From Chelatococcus composti (GTDB lineage: Bacteria > Pseudomonadota > Alphaproteobacteria > Rhizobiales > Beijerinckiaceae): a stretch of DNA of 64,000 nucleotides. This document shows positions 46,145-55,405 of the stretch, piece by piece; the first letter of the stretch is position 1, and every line of letters begins with the position of its first letter. A model generated the notes under the pieces. That model was not told where the DNA came from, did not search any database, and worked only from the letters and a program-made list of their open reading frames with translations. The stretch spans positions 248,001 through 312,000 of the forward strand of contig NZ_JACHEH010000003.1 of assembly GCF_014201415.1 (NCBI RefSeq). Reading direction: 5' to 3'. The position numbers and the translations under genes were made by a program.

Positions 46145-46561
46145 ACCCGCCCCCGAACGATCCATTGTAACACGATGGCGGCAGTAGCCGGCAGAATACA
46201 AGGAATTCTTACTGCCGGCCGCGGGCGACCGGCCGGTGCTGAAGGCGGCGAGCGGCCCGGCCGTGTGCCTCGGTCGCCCCTGTCTCGGCAACGGGGGCGA
46301 GCCCCGAGGCGCTGGATCAGCCCTTGCTCGCCCCCGTGCGGCGCGAGCCGGGCGGATGCCGGTCAACGACGAGAGCGCTTCTGCGCTTGTGGAGCATGGC
46401 GGCTATCCAGATGCCGCACCGCAGTACAAGTGCTATTGTTCCCGCGCGCCAACGCTGATAAGAGCCGCGCAGTTCAATATGTCCGGGTTGTGACGGCGCG
46501 ACCCGAGGCAGTCGATCCGATCTAGTTCCACAGCTCCGCTCAACAAACGGGACCGCGCTGG
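46145..46561. other. Intergenic region mscS-prs with a large inverted repeat
   Basis: 417 bp between divergent genes, with no convincing coding sequence. It contains a perfect 12-bp inverted repeat, ACGGGGGCGAGC at 46291-46302 and GCTCGCCCCCGT at 46326-46337. A competing upstream segment, CGCCCC at 46275-46280, can pair with GGGGCG inside the left arm. The prs promoter must lie in the last 200 bp; no hexamer pair is clear. Confidence 0.6.
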
Positions 46562-47506
<945 letters not shown>

Positions 47507-47516
47507 TCGACCAGCG

Positions 47517-47545
47517 GGCCCGGCGATGACCGGGCCGCCCCTTTT
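47517..47545 (+). terminator. Terminator after prs
   Basis: Stem GGCCCGG (47517-47523) with CCGGGCC (47530-47536), loop CGATGA, followed by GCCCCTTTT. It lies 11 nt beyond the prs stop codon. Confidence 0.72.
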
Positions 47546-47687
47546 GGCGTCGGTCACGAGTGCGCCATTTTCCTCTTTATGGCCCCATTCCCGCCAGTAT
47601 GCTGCCCGGAGCGGCCTCTGGCCGGCGTGACGCCGTTTCCGCCGACGGCCTCTTGACCTTCTGTCCGCGCGGCGTCACCTCAACGCC

Positions 47688-49709
47688 ATGACGGCGGACG
47701 ACTCGAAGAGTGGAAGGGAGCCCGCGCTGCAGGACGATGCCGTTCGGGCGGAAGCGGGTGAGAACGGCGGTGAACTGCGCGAGATCGAGCATCTCGTCGC
47801 CGATGCGCCGGCCTCCGTGCGTGCCGGCGCCGAGGTGATCCGCGACTTCTGGAAGACGCTGCCCAACAGCCCCGGCGTCTATCGCATGATCGATGCCTTC
47901 GGCGACGTGCTCTACGTCGGCAAGGCGCGCAACCTGAAGAAGCGTGTCGCCAACTACGTGCGCGGCATCGGCCACGGCGGCAATCGCACCATGCGGATGA
48001 TCGCCGAGACGGCGGCCATGGAATTCGTCACCACGCAGACGGAAACCGAGGCGCTGCTGCTGGAGGCCAATCTCATCAAGCAGCTGCGGCCGCGCTACAA
48101 CGTGCTGCTGCGTGATGACAAGTCCTTCCCCTACATCCTCATTACGGGGGACCATCCCGCGCCGCAGCTCGTCAAGCACCGCGGGGCGCGCACGCGCAAG
48201 GGCAACTATTACGGCCCGTTCGCCAATGCCGGGGCGGTGACGCGCACCGTCAATGCCCTGCAGCGCGCCTTCCTGCTGCGCACCTGCTCCGACAGCTATT
48301 ACGAGAACCGCACGCGCCCGTGCCTGCTGTTCCAGATCAAGCGATGCTCGGCCCCATGCACCGGCGAGATTTCGCTGGAGGACTACGGCCATCTCGTCGA
48401 CGAGGCGCGCGGTTTCCTCTCGGGTCGCTCCACGGCCGTGAAGGAGATGCTGGCACGGGAGATGCAGGCCGCGTCCGATGCGCTCGAATTCGAGCGCGCG
48501 GCGCGCTACCGCGACCGTCTGGCCGCGTTGTCGGCCGTGCAGACGACCCAGGACATCAACCCGCAGGGCGTGGAAGAGGCGGATGTCTTCGCGCTTGACG
48601 AGCAGGCCGGGCAGTTCTGCGTGCAGGTGTTCTTCTTCCGCAACCACCAGAACTGGGGCAACCGGGCCTACTTTCCCAAGGCGGACCGCAGCATGCCGCC
48701 GGAGGAGGTGCTGACCTCCTTCATCGCCCAGTTCTACGACGACAAGCCCTGTCCGCGGCTTGTGCTCGTTTCGCACGATCTGCCCGAGCGCGAGCTGCTT
48801 GTGGAGGCGCTGTCGGCCCGTGCCGGGCACCGCGTCGAGATCGCGGCGCCGAAGCGCGGCGAGAAGCGCGACCTCGTGGCGCATGCGGCGCAGAACGCAC
48901 GCGAGGCCCTCGGCCGCCGCCTCGCGGACACGAGCTCGCAGCGCAAGCTGCTCGCTGCGGTGGGCGAGGCGTTCGGTCTTGCCGCGCCGCCGCGCCGCAT
49001 CGAGGTCTACGACAACTCGCACATCTCGGGCACGAATGCCGTCGGCGCCATGATCGTGGCGGGCCCCGACGGATTCATGAAGAGTCACTACCGCACCTTC
49101 AACATCCGCTCGCAGGAACTCACGCCGGGTGACGACTACGGCATGATGCGCGAGGTGATGCACCGACGGTTCTCGCGGCTGCTGAAGGAAGCACCGCGGC
49201 AGGCCGCCCCCGCGCCACAGGCGGAGTGCGCAGAGGACGAGCCTTTCCCCACCTGGCCGGACCTGGTGCTGATCGACGGCGGCAAGGGCCAGCTCGAGGC
49301 CGCGCGGCAGGTGCTCGCCGATCTCGGGATCACGGACGTGCCCCTCGTCGGCGTCGCCAAGGGGGCGGACCGTGACGCCGGGCGCGAGACCTTCGTCATC
49401 CCCGGCCGCGAGCCCTTCCGCCTGCCGCCGCGCGACCCGGCGCTCTATTTCATCCAGCGCCTGCGCGACGAGGCGCACCGCTTCGCCATCGGCACGCATC
49501 GCGCCAAGCGCAAGCGCGACATCGCCCGCAACCCGCTGGACGAGATCGTCGGCATCGGCCCCGCCCGCAAGCGGGCACTGCTGCACCACTTCGGCACGGC
49601 CAAGGCTGTCTCGCGCGCCTCGCTGGAGGATTTGCAGCGCGTGCCCGGGATCAATGCCGCAACCGCGCGACTCGTCTATGATTTCTTCCATGAGACGGAC
49701 GTGCGATGA
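47688..49709 (+). CDS. uvrC: Excinuclease ABC subunit C
   Basis: 673-residue UvrC, which makes both incisions in nucleotide excision repair. The 5' region encodes an acidic ~55-residue extension, then the GIY-YIG domain ([21 protein letters not shown]). A cysteine-rich segment ([16 protein letters not shown]), a UVR motif, the RNase H-like nuclease domain ([30 protein letters not shown]) and C-terminal helix-hairpin-helix motifs ([17 protein letters not shown]) follow. pgsA begins 47 nt later, a conserved order. Confidence 0.96.
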   Translation: MTADDSKSGREPALQDDAVRAEAGENGGELREIEHLVADAPASVRAGAEVIRDFWKTLPNSPGVYRMIDAFGDVLYVGKARNLKKRVANYVRGIGHGGNRTMRMIAETAAMEFVTTQTETEALLLEANLIKQLRPRYNVLLRDDKSFPYILITGDHPAPQLVKHRGARTRKGNYYGPFANAGAVTRTVNALQRAFLLRTCSDSYYENRTRPCLLFQIKRCSAPCTGEISLEDYGHLVDEARGFLSGRSTAVKEMLAREMQAASDALEFERAARYRDRLAALSAVQTTQDINPQGVEEADVFALDEQAGQFCVQVFFFRNHQNWGNRAYFPKADRSMPPEEVLTSFIAQFYDDKPCPRLVLVSHDLPERELLVEALSARAGHRVEIAAPKRGEKRDLVAHAAQNAREALGRRLADTSSQRKLLAAVGEAFGLAAPPRRIEVYDNSHISGTNAVGAMIVAGPDGFMKSHYRTFNIRSQELTPGDDYGMMREVMHRRFSRLLKEAPRQAAPAPQAECAEDEPFPTWPDLVLIDGGKGQLEAARQVLADLGITDVPLVGVAKGADRDAGRETFVIPGREPFRLPPRDPALYFIQRLRDEAHRFAIGTHRAKRKRDIARNPLDEIVGIGPARKRALLHHFGTAKAVSRASLEDLQRVPGINAATARLVYDFFHETDVR

Positions 49710-49756
49710 GGCGCCGTGATTGACGCCCCGCAACAGAAAAGGTTTGCTCGCCTGTG

Positions 49757-50365
49757 ATGAGTGAGACTGCCACCACGCGCCGCAACGGTGCGCTGAGCCT
49801 GCCCAACCTGCTGACCTATGGCCGCATCGCGGCCGTGCCGGCGGTGGTTGTCTGCCTTTTCTGGCCCGAGGATGTGTGGACGCGCTGGATTGCCCTCGGC
49901 ATCTACATTACGGCGGCGGTGACGGACTATCTCGACGGCTGGCTGGCGCGCGCCTGGTCGCAGCAGTCGGCGCTCGGGCGCATGCTCGATCCCATCGCCG
50001 ACAAGCTGCTCGTGGCGGCGTGCCTGCTGATGCTTGCCTCGGACGGGACGATCCACGGCTGGAGCATGTGGGCGGGCATCATCATCCTGTGCCGGGAAAT
50101 CCTCGTCTCGGGTCTCAGGGAGTTTCTGGCCGAGCTGCGCGTCAGCGTGCCGGTGACGCGGGTGGCCAAGTGGAAGACGACCTTCCAGCTCCTCGCCATT
50201 GGCTTTCTCGTCGCAGGGCCGGCGGGCGAGCGCGTGCTGCCCGGCACCATCACCATCGGCATCGTGCTGCTGTGGCTCTCGGCGGTGCTGACGCTCTACA
50301 CCGGCTGGGACTACATGAAGGCTGGGATCAAGCATCTCGTCGAGGAGGATGCACTCCGGCCATGA
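49757..50365 (+). CDS. pgsA: Phosphatidylglycerophosphate synthase
   Basis: 202-residue membrane enzyme making phosphatidylglycerol phosphate from CDP-diacylglycerol and glycerol-3-phosphate. The CDP-alcohol phosphotransferase signature DxxDGxxAR(x8)GxxxDxxxD is complete: DYLDGWLAR, then G-R-M-L-D-P-I-A-D. About five transmembrane helices. A GTG immediately precedes the ATG at 49757. Its last codons overlap moaD as ATGA. Confidence 0.95.
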   Translation: MSETATTRRNGALSLPNLLTYGRIAAVPAVVVCLFWPEDVWTRWIALGIYITAAVTDYLDGWLARAWSQQSALGRMLDPIADKLLVAACLLMLASDGTIHGWSMWAGIIILCREILVSGLREFLAELRVSVPVTRVAKWKTTFQLLAIGFLVAGPAGERVLPGTITIGIVLLWLSAVLTLYTGWDYMKAGIKHLVEEDALRP

Positions 50366-50613
50366 AGATCGCCTATTTCGCCTGGGTGCGCGAGCGGATC
50401 GGCAAGAGCGAGGAGATCGTGACGCCGCCCGAGCATGTGCGGACGGTAGCTGACCTCGCCGAATGGCTGAAGGGCAGGGGAGAGGAATATGCCCATGCCT
50501 TCGCCGAGCCGGGCATGGTGCGCGCGGCGGTCGACCGGCGCCACGTCAAGCCCGATGCACCGATCGCGGGAGCGGCGGAGGTCGCCTTCTTCCCGCCCAT
50601 GACGGGCGGCTGA
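50362..50613 (+). CDS. moaD: Molybdopterin synthase small subunit MoaD
   Basis: 83-residue ubiquitin-like sulfur carrier. It begins MKIAYFAWVRERIGKSEE and ends FFPPMTGG; the C-terminal Gly-Gly carries the thiocarboxylate used to build molybdopterin dithiolene. The ATG overlaps the pgsA stop by 4 nt (ATGA), indicating coupled translation; moaE follows after 4 nt. It is hidden in a longer reading frame that starts within pgsA. Confidence 0.94.
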   Translation: MKIAYFAWVRERIGKSEEIVTPPEHVRTVADLAEWLKGRGEEYAHAFAEPGMVRAAVDRRHVKPDAPIAGAAEVAFFPPMTGG

Positions 50614-50617
50614 GGCC

Positions 50618-51070
50618 ATGGCCGACATCCGCGTGCAGGCGGCCGATTTCGACGTCGCAGCGGAAGTGGCGGCGGTGCAGGCCGGCGCGCAGGATGTCGG
50701 CGCCGTCGTCACCTTCACCGGCGTCTGCCGCAGCGATGGCGGGCGGCTCGCGGCGCTGGAGCTCGAGCACTACCCCGGCATGGCGGAGGAGGAGATCGCC
50801 CGTGTGGCGGCGGAGGCCGAAAGGCGCTGGCCGCTGAAGGGCCTGTGCGTCATCCACCGCTTTGGCCTCATCCGCCCAGGCGAGAACATCGTGCTCGTCG
50901 TCACCGCCTCGGCACACCGGCAGGCGGCCTTCGAGGCGGCGTCGTTCTTGATGGATTACCTCAAGACCCGCGCGCCCTTCTGGAAAAAGGAGCATCTCGC
51001 CGACGGCACCAGCGGCGGCTGGGTGGCGCCACGGCAGGAGGACGACGAGGCGACGGCCCGCTGGGAGTAA
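50618..51070 (+). CDS. moaE: Molybdopterin synthase catalytic subunit MoaE
   Basis: 150-residue MoaE that inserts two sulfurs from MoaD into precursor Z. Motifs: VGAVVTFTGVCRSD, LELEHYPGMAEEEI, IHRFGLIRPGENIVLVV, HRQAAFEAASFLMDYLKTRAPFWKKE with the catalytic lysine region at the end. The C-terminus has an extended acidic tail. It forms the MoaDE complex with the preceding gene. A GC-rich hairpin follows. Confidence 0.95.
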   Translation: MADIRVQAADFDVAAEVAAVQAGAQDVGAVVTFTGVCRSDGGRLAALELEHYPGMAEEEIARVAAEAERRWPLKGLCVIHRFGLIRPGENIVLVVTASAHRQAAFEAASFLMDYLKTRAPFWKKEHLADGTSGGWVAPRQEDDEATARWE

Positions 51071-51113
51071 GGGGGCGCCCGCGCTGCACCGCCGCACGCA
51101 GCATGCTTCGGAA

Positions 51114-51141
51114 CGCGAAAGGCCGGGGCGAACCCCGGCCT
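51114..51141. terminator. Terminator between moaE and ilvE
   Basis: Perfect 9-bp stem AGGCCGGGG (51120-51128) with CCCCGGCCT (51133-51141), loop CGAA. On the minus strand it runs into TTTCGC, so it best serves ilvE; on the plus strand there is no T tract after it. Confidence 0.7.
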
Positions 51142-51192
51142 CGATTGCGCACGGTTGCAAACGGGCGTTCGTGAACGTCAGCTGCGGACGGC

Positions 51193-52080
51193 TCACGCCG
51201 CCTTGGCCTTCGGCTGCACCTCGGCCATGTAGTCCTCGAGCAGCGTCTTGGTGACAGCGCCCGGCACGAAGTTGTAGGGGCCGATCTCGGCGACCGGAGT
51301 CACCTCGGCAGCCGTGCCGGTGATGAAGCACTCCGAGAAGCTTTCCAGCTCGTTCGGCAGGATGGCGCGCTCGACCACCTCGATGCCGCGGCGCTTGGCC
51401 AGATCGATCACCGTGCGGCGAGTGATGCCATCGAGGAAGCAGTCCGGCGTCGGCGTGTGCAGCGCGCCGTCCTTCACGAAGAAGATGTTGGCGCCCGTGC
51501 ACTCGGCGACCTGGCCGCGATAGTCGAGCATGAGGGCGTCGGCGTAGCCCTTGCGCTCGGCCTTGTGCTTGGAGATGGTGCAGATCATGTAGAGGCCGGC
51601 GGCCTTCGACTTGCACGGAATCGTCGCCGGATCCGGACGGCGATACTCGGCCATGTCGAGGCGGATGCCCTTCAGCCGCTGGGCCGGGTCGAAGTAGCTC
51701 GGCCATTCCCAGGTGGCGATGGCGAGATGAATCTTGTTGTGCTGGGCCGAGACGCCCATCATCTCCGACCCGCGCCAGGCGATGGGGCGCACGTAGGCGT
51801 CGACCTGACCGTTCTTCTCCAGCACGAGCCGCTTGGCAGCGTCGATCTCCTCAACCGTGTACGGGATCTCGAAGTCGAGGTACTCGGCCGACTTCTTCAG
51901 GCGCTGGGAGTGCTCGGTGGACTTGAAGATGGTGCCGCCGTAGGCGCGCTCGCCCTCGAAGACGCAGGAGGCGTAGTGGAGGCCGTGGGAGAGTACGTGC
52001 AGCGTCGCGTCCTTCCAGGGGACGAGCTTGCCATCGTACCAGATGACACCTTCACGCTGATCGAACGGAATGACTGACAT
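51193..52080 (-). CDS. ilvE: Branched-chain amino acid aminotransferase
   Basis: 295-residue class IV PLP aminotransferase for Leu, Ile and Val. N-terminal WYDGKLVPWKDATLHVLSHGLHYASCVFEGERAY is seen in two motifs (LHVLSHGLHYASCVFEG); the PLP lysine is K159 in CKSKAAGLYM; later EVAECTGANIFFV-type strand and ITRRTVIDLAKRRGIEV. The ATG at 52080 follows GGAG; reading to 52311 enters the divergent promoter region. Divergent from the petP-like gene, an arrangement conserved in Hyphomicrobiales. Confidence 0.95.
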   Translation of the reverse strand: MSVIPFDQREGVIWYDGKLVPWKDATLHVLSHGLHYASCVFEGERAYGGTIFKSTEHSQRLKKSAEYLDFEIPYTVEEIDAAKRLVLEKNGQVDAYVRPIAWRGSEMMGVSAQHNKIHLAIATWEWPSYFDPAQRLKGIRLDMAEYRRPDPATIPCKSKAAGLYMICTISKHKAERKGYADALMLDYRGQVAECTGANIFFVKDGALHTPTPDCFLDGITRRTVIDLAKRRGIEVVERAILPNELESFSECFITGTAAEVTPVAEIGPYNFVPGAVTKTLLEDYMAEVQPKAKAA

Positions 52081-52178
52081 TGGGAGATTCTCCTCACGAC
52101 CTCGTCCGCGTCCGTGCCAGAGGGTCAGAATGATGCTCAAAAAGGCCCGGTAAAGTTCATTCGTTTCGCGGATCGCGC

Positions 52179-52207
52179 TTGACGAGTAACAATCGTCTTG
52201 AGATATG
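52179..52207 (+). promoter_or_regulatory. Putative sigma-70 promoter of the petP-petR operon
   Basis: TTGACG at 52179-52184 and GATATG at 52202-52207 are separated by 17 bp. A start site near 52214 would leave a short leader with GGAG at 52227, 7 nt before the TTG start codon of the MarR-type gene. Confidence 0.5.
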
Positions 52208-52237
52208 TCAATAAGGCTGACGTAACGGAGTGACGCA

Positions 52238-52759
52238 TTGTCTGGAGCCCTTGCTGAGGCGCCGCCCGCGGCTGCGACCGAACCCGACGCCGAGCCGCAT
52301 TTCGACGTCATTGAGCTTCTCTTCTTCGCCTATCGGGACTTCGTCAGCGATCCTGATCGCATCCTGACGGACTACGGCTTTGGCCGCGCCCATCACCGGG
52401 TGCTGCATTTCGTCAACCGGCAGCCGGGGCTCACCATCGCCGAGCTGCTCGACATCCTGCGCATCACCAAGCAGAGCCTCAACCGCGTGCTCAAGGAGCT
52501 GGTGGAGAAGGGCTTCATCGAGCAGCGCCCCGGGGTGCAGGACCGGCGCCAGCGCCTGCTGTTCCCCACTGCCAAGGGCCGCAGCCTGGCACTTGCGCTG
52601 TCCCGCCCGCAGGACGAGCGTATCCGCCGGGCCATCAACCGCTGCGGCGAAGAGGACCGCCAGGCGGCATTGCGCTTTCTTTTCGCCATGATCGATGAAA
52701 ACGATCGCGACCATGTGGCGCGTCTCGTGTACGGTGCGGGCGAACGAAAGGGGCAGTGA
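52238..52759 (+). CDS. petP: MarR family regulator (PetP-like)
   Basis: 173-residue winged-helix MarR protein. Residues about 23-60 are helical (FDVIELLFFAYRDFVSDPDRI), the recognition region is LTIAELLDILRITKQSLNRVLKELVEKGFI, and the wing is RPGVQDRRQRLLFPT. The start is TTG at 52238 with GGAG 7 nt before it; no ATG fits. Its stop overlaps the response regulator start as GTGA. This pairing matches petP-petR of Rhodobacter capsulatus, linked there to cytochrome bc1 expression; orthology is inferred. Confidence 0.85.
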   Translation: MSGALAEAPPAAATEPDAEPHFDVIELLFFAYRDFVSDPDRILTDYGFGRAHHRVLHFVNRQPGLTIAELLDILRITKQSLNRVLKELVEKGFIEQRPGVQDRRQRLLFPTAKGRSLALALSRPQDERIRRAINRCGEEDRQAALRFLFAMIDENDRDHVARLVYGAGERKGQ

Positions 52760-53499
52760 CGGGCACGCCGCCCGTCGGGGATGGACGGATGCGAAGGGCG
52801 ATCTCGCTGGCGGATGATGCGCCGCACATTCTCGTGGTCGATGACGACAGGCGCCTACGTGATCTCCTCACACGCTTCCTCTGCGAGAACGGCTATCGCG
52901 TGACGCCGGCCGCCAATGCGGCCGAGGCCGAGTCGCGCCTCAGCCACATGGTGTTCGACCTCATGGTGCTCGACATCATGATGCCCGGCGAGAACGGCTT
53001 TGATTTCGCCAAGCGCCTGCGGATGCTGTCGGGCATGCCGATCCTGATGCTGACGGCGCGGGCCGACGCGGCCGACCGCGTGAAGGGGCTGGAGATCGGG
53101 GCGGATGACTATCTGCCCAAGCCCTTCGAGCCGCGCGAGCTGCTGCTGCGCGTGGGCAACATCCTCAAGCGGGCGTCCAACGGCGACGGGGCGCAGGCCC
53201 AGGCCGACACCATCCGCTTCGGCGAGTTCACCTTCCGGCTCGACCGCGGCGAGCTGCGCCGGGGCGAGGAGATCGTGCGCATCACCGACAGGGAGCGGGA
53301 GATCCTGAGCATCCTGGGCTCGCGCCCCGGCCAGCAAGTCCCGCGCGAGGCGCTCGCGGGGCTGGGCGCGGGTGCCAGCGAGCGGACGGTGGATGTGCAG
53401 ATCAACCGCCTGCGCCGCAAGATCGAGCGCGACCCCGCCAATCCCGTACATCTGCAGACGGTCCGCGGCATCGGCTACAGGCTGCTCGTGGACGAATGA
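52756..53499 (+). CDS. petR: OmpR-family response regulator (PetR-like)
   Basis: 247-residue response regulator. Receiver domain: HILVVDDDRRLRDLL, phosphoacceptor in LMVLDIMMPGENG (D73 from the GTG start), T in ILMLTARAD, K in DDYLPKPFEPREL. The C-terminal winged helix ends GASERTVDVQINRLRRKIE with VRGIGYRLLVDE. The GTG at 52756 overlaps petP by 4 nt; an internal ATG at 52789 is a good alternative. The receptor kinase follows 9 nt downstream, giving a three-gene operon. Confidence 0.92.
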   Translation: MTGTPPVGDGRMRRAISLADDAPHILVVDDDRRLRDLLTRFLCENGYRVTPAANAAEAESRLSHMVFDLMVLDIMMPGENGFDFAKRLRMLSGMPILMLTARADAADRVKGLEIGADDYLPKPFEPRELLLRVGNILKRASNGDGAQAQADTIRFGEFTFRLDRGELRRGEEIVRITDREREILSILGSRPGQQVPREALAGLGAGASERTVDVQINRLRRKIERDPANPVHLQTVRGIGYRLLVDE

Positions 53500-53508
53500 C
53501 GTGACCCC

Positions 53509-54870
53509 ATGAGCATGATCAGTGCGATGGGCCGCCCATCGGCCTACTTCCGCCGGGCCACGCGCTGGATCGGCTCGATGATGCCCAAGGGCCTCTACGC
53601 CCGCTCGCTCATCATCATCATAGCGCCGGTCGTCATCCTGCAGTCGATCGTCGCCTACGTTTTCATGGAGCGGCACTGGCAGCTCGTCACGCGGCGGCTG
53701 TCGTCGGCGGTGTCCGGCGACATCGCGGCCCTCATCCACGTCTACGAGAGCTATCCGCAGGACCCGGAGGCAACGACCCTCACGCGCATCGCTGCCGAGG
53801 ACCTGGGGCTCGACGTTGACATCCTGCCCGGCGAGGAGCTGCCGCCGCCAGGGCCCAAGCCCTTCTTCTCCATCCTCGACAGCGTCCTGTCGGACGAGAT
53901 CCGCAAGCAGGTGGCGCGCCCGTTCTGGATCGACACCGTCGGCCGCTCCAACCTCATCGAGATCCGCGTCAAGCTCGACAAGGTTGTGATGCGCATCATC
54001 GCGCGGCGCAGCCTTGCCTACGCGTCGAACTCGCACATCTTCCTCGTGTGGATGGTGACGGCATCGCTCGTCCTGCTCGCCGTTGCCATCCTCTTTCTGC
54101 GCAATCAGATCAAGCCCATCCTGCGCCTTGCCGACGCCGCGGAAGCCTTCGGCAAGGGCCGAGAGGTCGAGTTTCACCCGCGCGGGGCGCGTGAGGTGCG
54201 GCGGGCGGGCCAGGCCTTCCTCGAGATGAAGCAGCGCGTGGAACGTGCCATCGAGCAGCGCACGACCATGCTGAACGGCGTCAGCCACGACCTGCGCACC
54301 ATCCTGACGCGGTTCAAGCTGTCGCTGGCCATGCTGGAGGACACGCCGGACGTCGAGGCCCTGCGCAAGGATGTCGACGAGATGTCCCGCATGCTGGAGG
54401 CCTATCTCGCCTTCGCGCGCGGGGATGCCGGCGAGCAGCCGGCGCCGACCGACATGCGCGCCCTGCTGGAGGACCTCAAGGCCGATCTCGAGCGCCAAGG
54501 CCATGCGACGCGCCTCAACGTGGCCGACGACCTCGTCGTCACCGTGCGGCCGGACGCTTTCCGGCGCCTTCTCGTCAACCTCGTTGCCAATGCGGCCCGG
54601 CACGGCGACACCATCGCCATCAATGCTGTGCGTGACCTGCGCTGGCTCATCGTGACGGTGGACGACGACGGGCCGGGCGTGCCGGAGGAGATGCGCGAGG
54701 AGGTGTTCAAGCCCTTCGTCCGCCTCGACGAGGCGCGCAATGTGGACGACGGCGGCACCGGGCTGGGGCTCGCCATCGCCCGCGACATCGCCCGCTCGCA
54801 TGGCGGCGACGTGACGCTGATGGACAGCCCGCTGGGCGGCCTGCGCGCGATGGTGCGGGTGCCGGTGTAG
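53509..54870 (+). CDS. Sensor histidine kinase (EnvZ-like)
   Basis: 453-residue membrane kinase, partner of the upstream PetR-like regulator. First transmembrane helix about residues 34-55, a periplasmic sensor of about 130 residues, second helix about 182-202, then a HAMP domain. The dimerisation box carries the phosphorylated His260 in GVSHDLRTILTRFK. The ATPase domain shows LVNLVANAARHG (N box), VDDDGPGVPEEM (G1) and GTGLGLAIARDIA (G2). The stimulus is unknown. Confidence 0.93.
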   Translation: MSMISAMGRPSAYFRRATRWIGSMMPKGLYARSLIIIIAPVVILQSIVAYVFMERHWQLVTRRLSSAVSGDIAALIHVYESYPQDPEATTLTRIAAEDLGLDVDILPGEELPPPGPKPFFSILDSVLSDEIRKQVARPFWIDTVGRSNLIEIRVKLDKVVMRIIARRSLAYASNSHIFLVWMVTASLVLLAVAILFLRNQIKPILRLADAAEAFGKGREVEFHPRGAREVRRAGQAFLEMKQRVERAIEQRTTMLNGVSHDLRTILTRFKLSLAMLEDTPDVEALRKDVDEMSRMLEAYLAFARGDAGEQPAPTDMRALLEDLKADLERQGHATRLNVADDLVVTVRPDAFRRLLVNLVANAARHGDTIAINAVRDLRWLIVTVDDDGPGVPEEMREEVFKPFVRLDEARNVDDGGTGLGLAIARDIARSHGGDVTLMDSPLGGLRAMVRVPV

Positions 54871-54877
54871 TCCGGCC

Positions 54878-55237
54878 TCAGTAGAGCCGTCCCCCGTTCG
54901 GCACGGGACGATCTGGGCCGATGAGCATGACGTTGCCCTCGGCGTCCGGAACGCCGAGCGTCAGCACCTCGGACATGAAGGGGCCGATCTGGCGCGGCGG
55001 GAAGTTGACGACCGCCAGCACCTGCCGGCCGACGAGGTCCTCGGGCCGGTAGTTCTGCGTGATCTGGGCGGATGACTTCCTGCGCCCGATGTCGCCGCCG
55101 AAGTCGATCAGGAGCTTGAACGCCGGCTTGCGGGCTTCCGGAAAGGGTGAGACCTCGACGATGGTGCCGACGCGGACGTCGACCTTGAGGAAATCGTCGA
55201 AGGTGATGCGCTCGCTGACAGGGGCCGTCGTCGTCAT
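54878..55237 (-). CDS. csaA: tRNA-binding protein CsaA
   Basis: 119-residue OB-fold protein of the CsaA type. It begins ERITFDDFLKVDVRVGTIVEV, with KLLIDFGGDIGRRKSSAQIT and VVNFPPRQIGPFMSEVLTLG as the tRNA-binding EMAPII-like fold. CsaA is described as an export-related chaperone in Bacillus; here the general annotation is tRNA-binding. The ATG at 55237 is the family start; the reading to 55333 is spurious. Convergent with the sensor kinase gene. Confidence 0.92.
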   Translation of the reverse strand: MTTTAPVSERITFDDFLKVDVRVGTIVEVSPFPEARKPAFKLLIDFGGDIGRRKSSAQITQNYRPEDLVGRQVLAVVNFPPRQIGPFMSEVLTLGVPDAEGNVMLIGPDRPVPNGGRLY

Positions 55238-55405
55238 GGGCTGGCGTTCTCCATCGTTGGCTGGCGCCGCCGCATGTGCCGCCGGCGACGCGTCATGGCA
55301 AGAGCATCGCGCAGGGTGTGCCCATGCCGGCATGGAGAACCGGGCCCGGACGGCAGAAAATTCCGCCGGCGGGCGCCTGTCGGCAGATCCTGTCGCGCTG
55401 TCGTG

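Noticed and set aside
46236-46493. 85-residue reading frame in the mscS-prs gap
   Set aside because: Composition is not protein-like, there is no ribosome-binding site, and it overlaps the inverted repeat.
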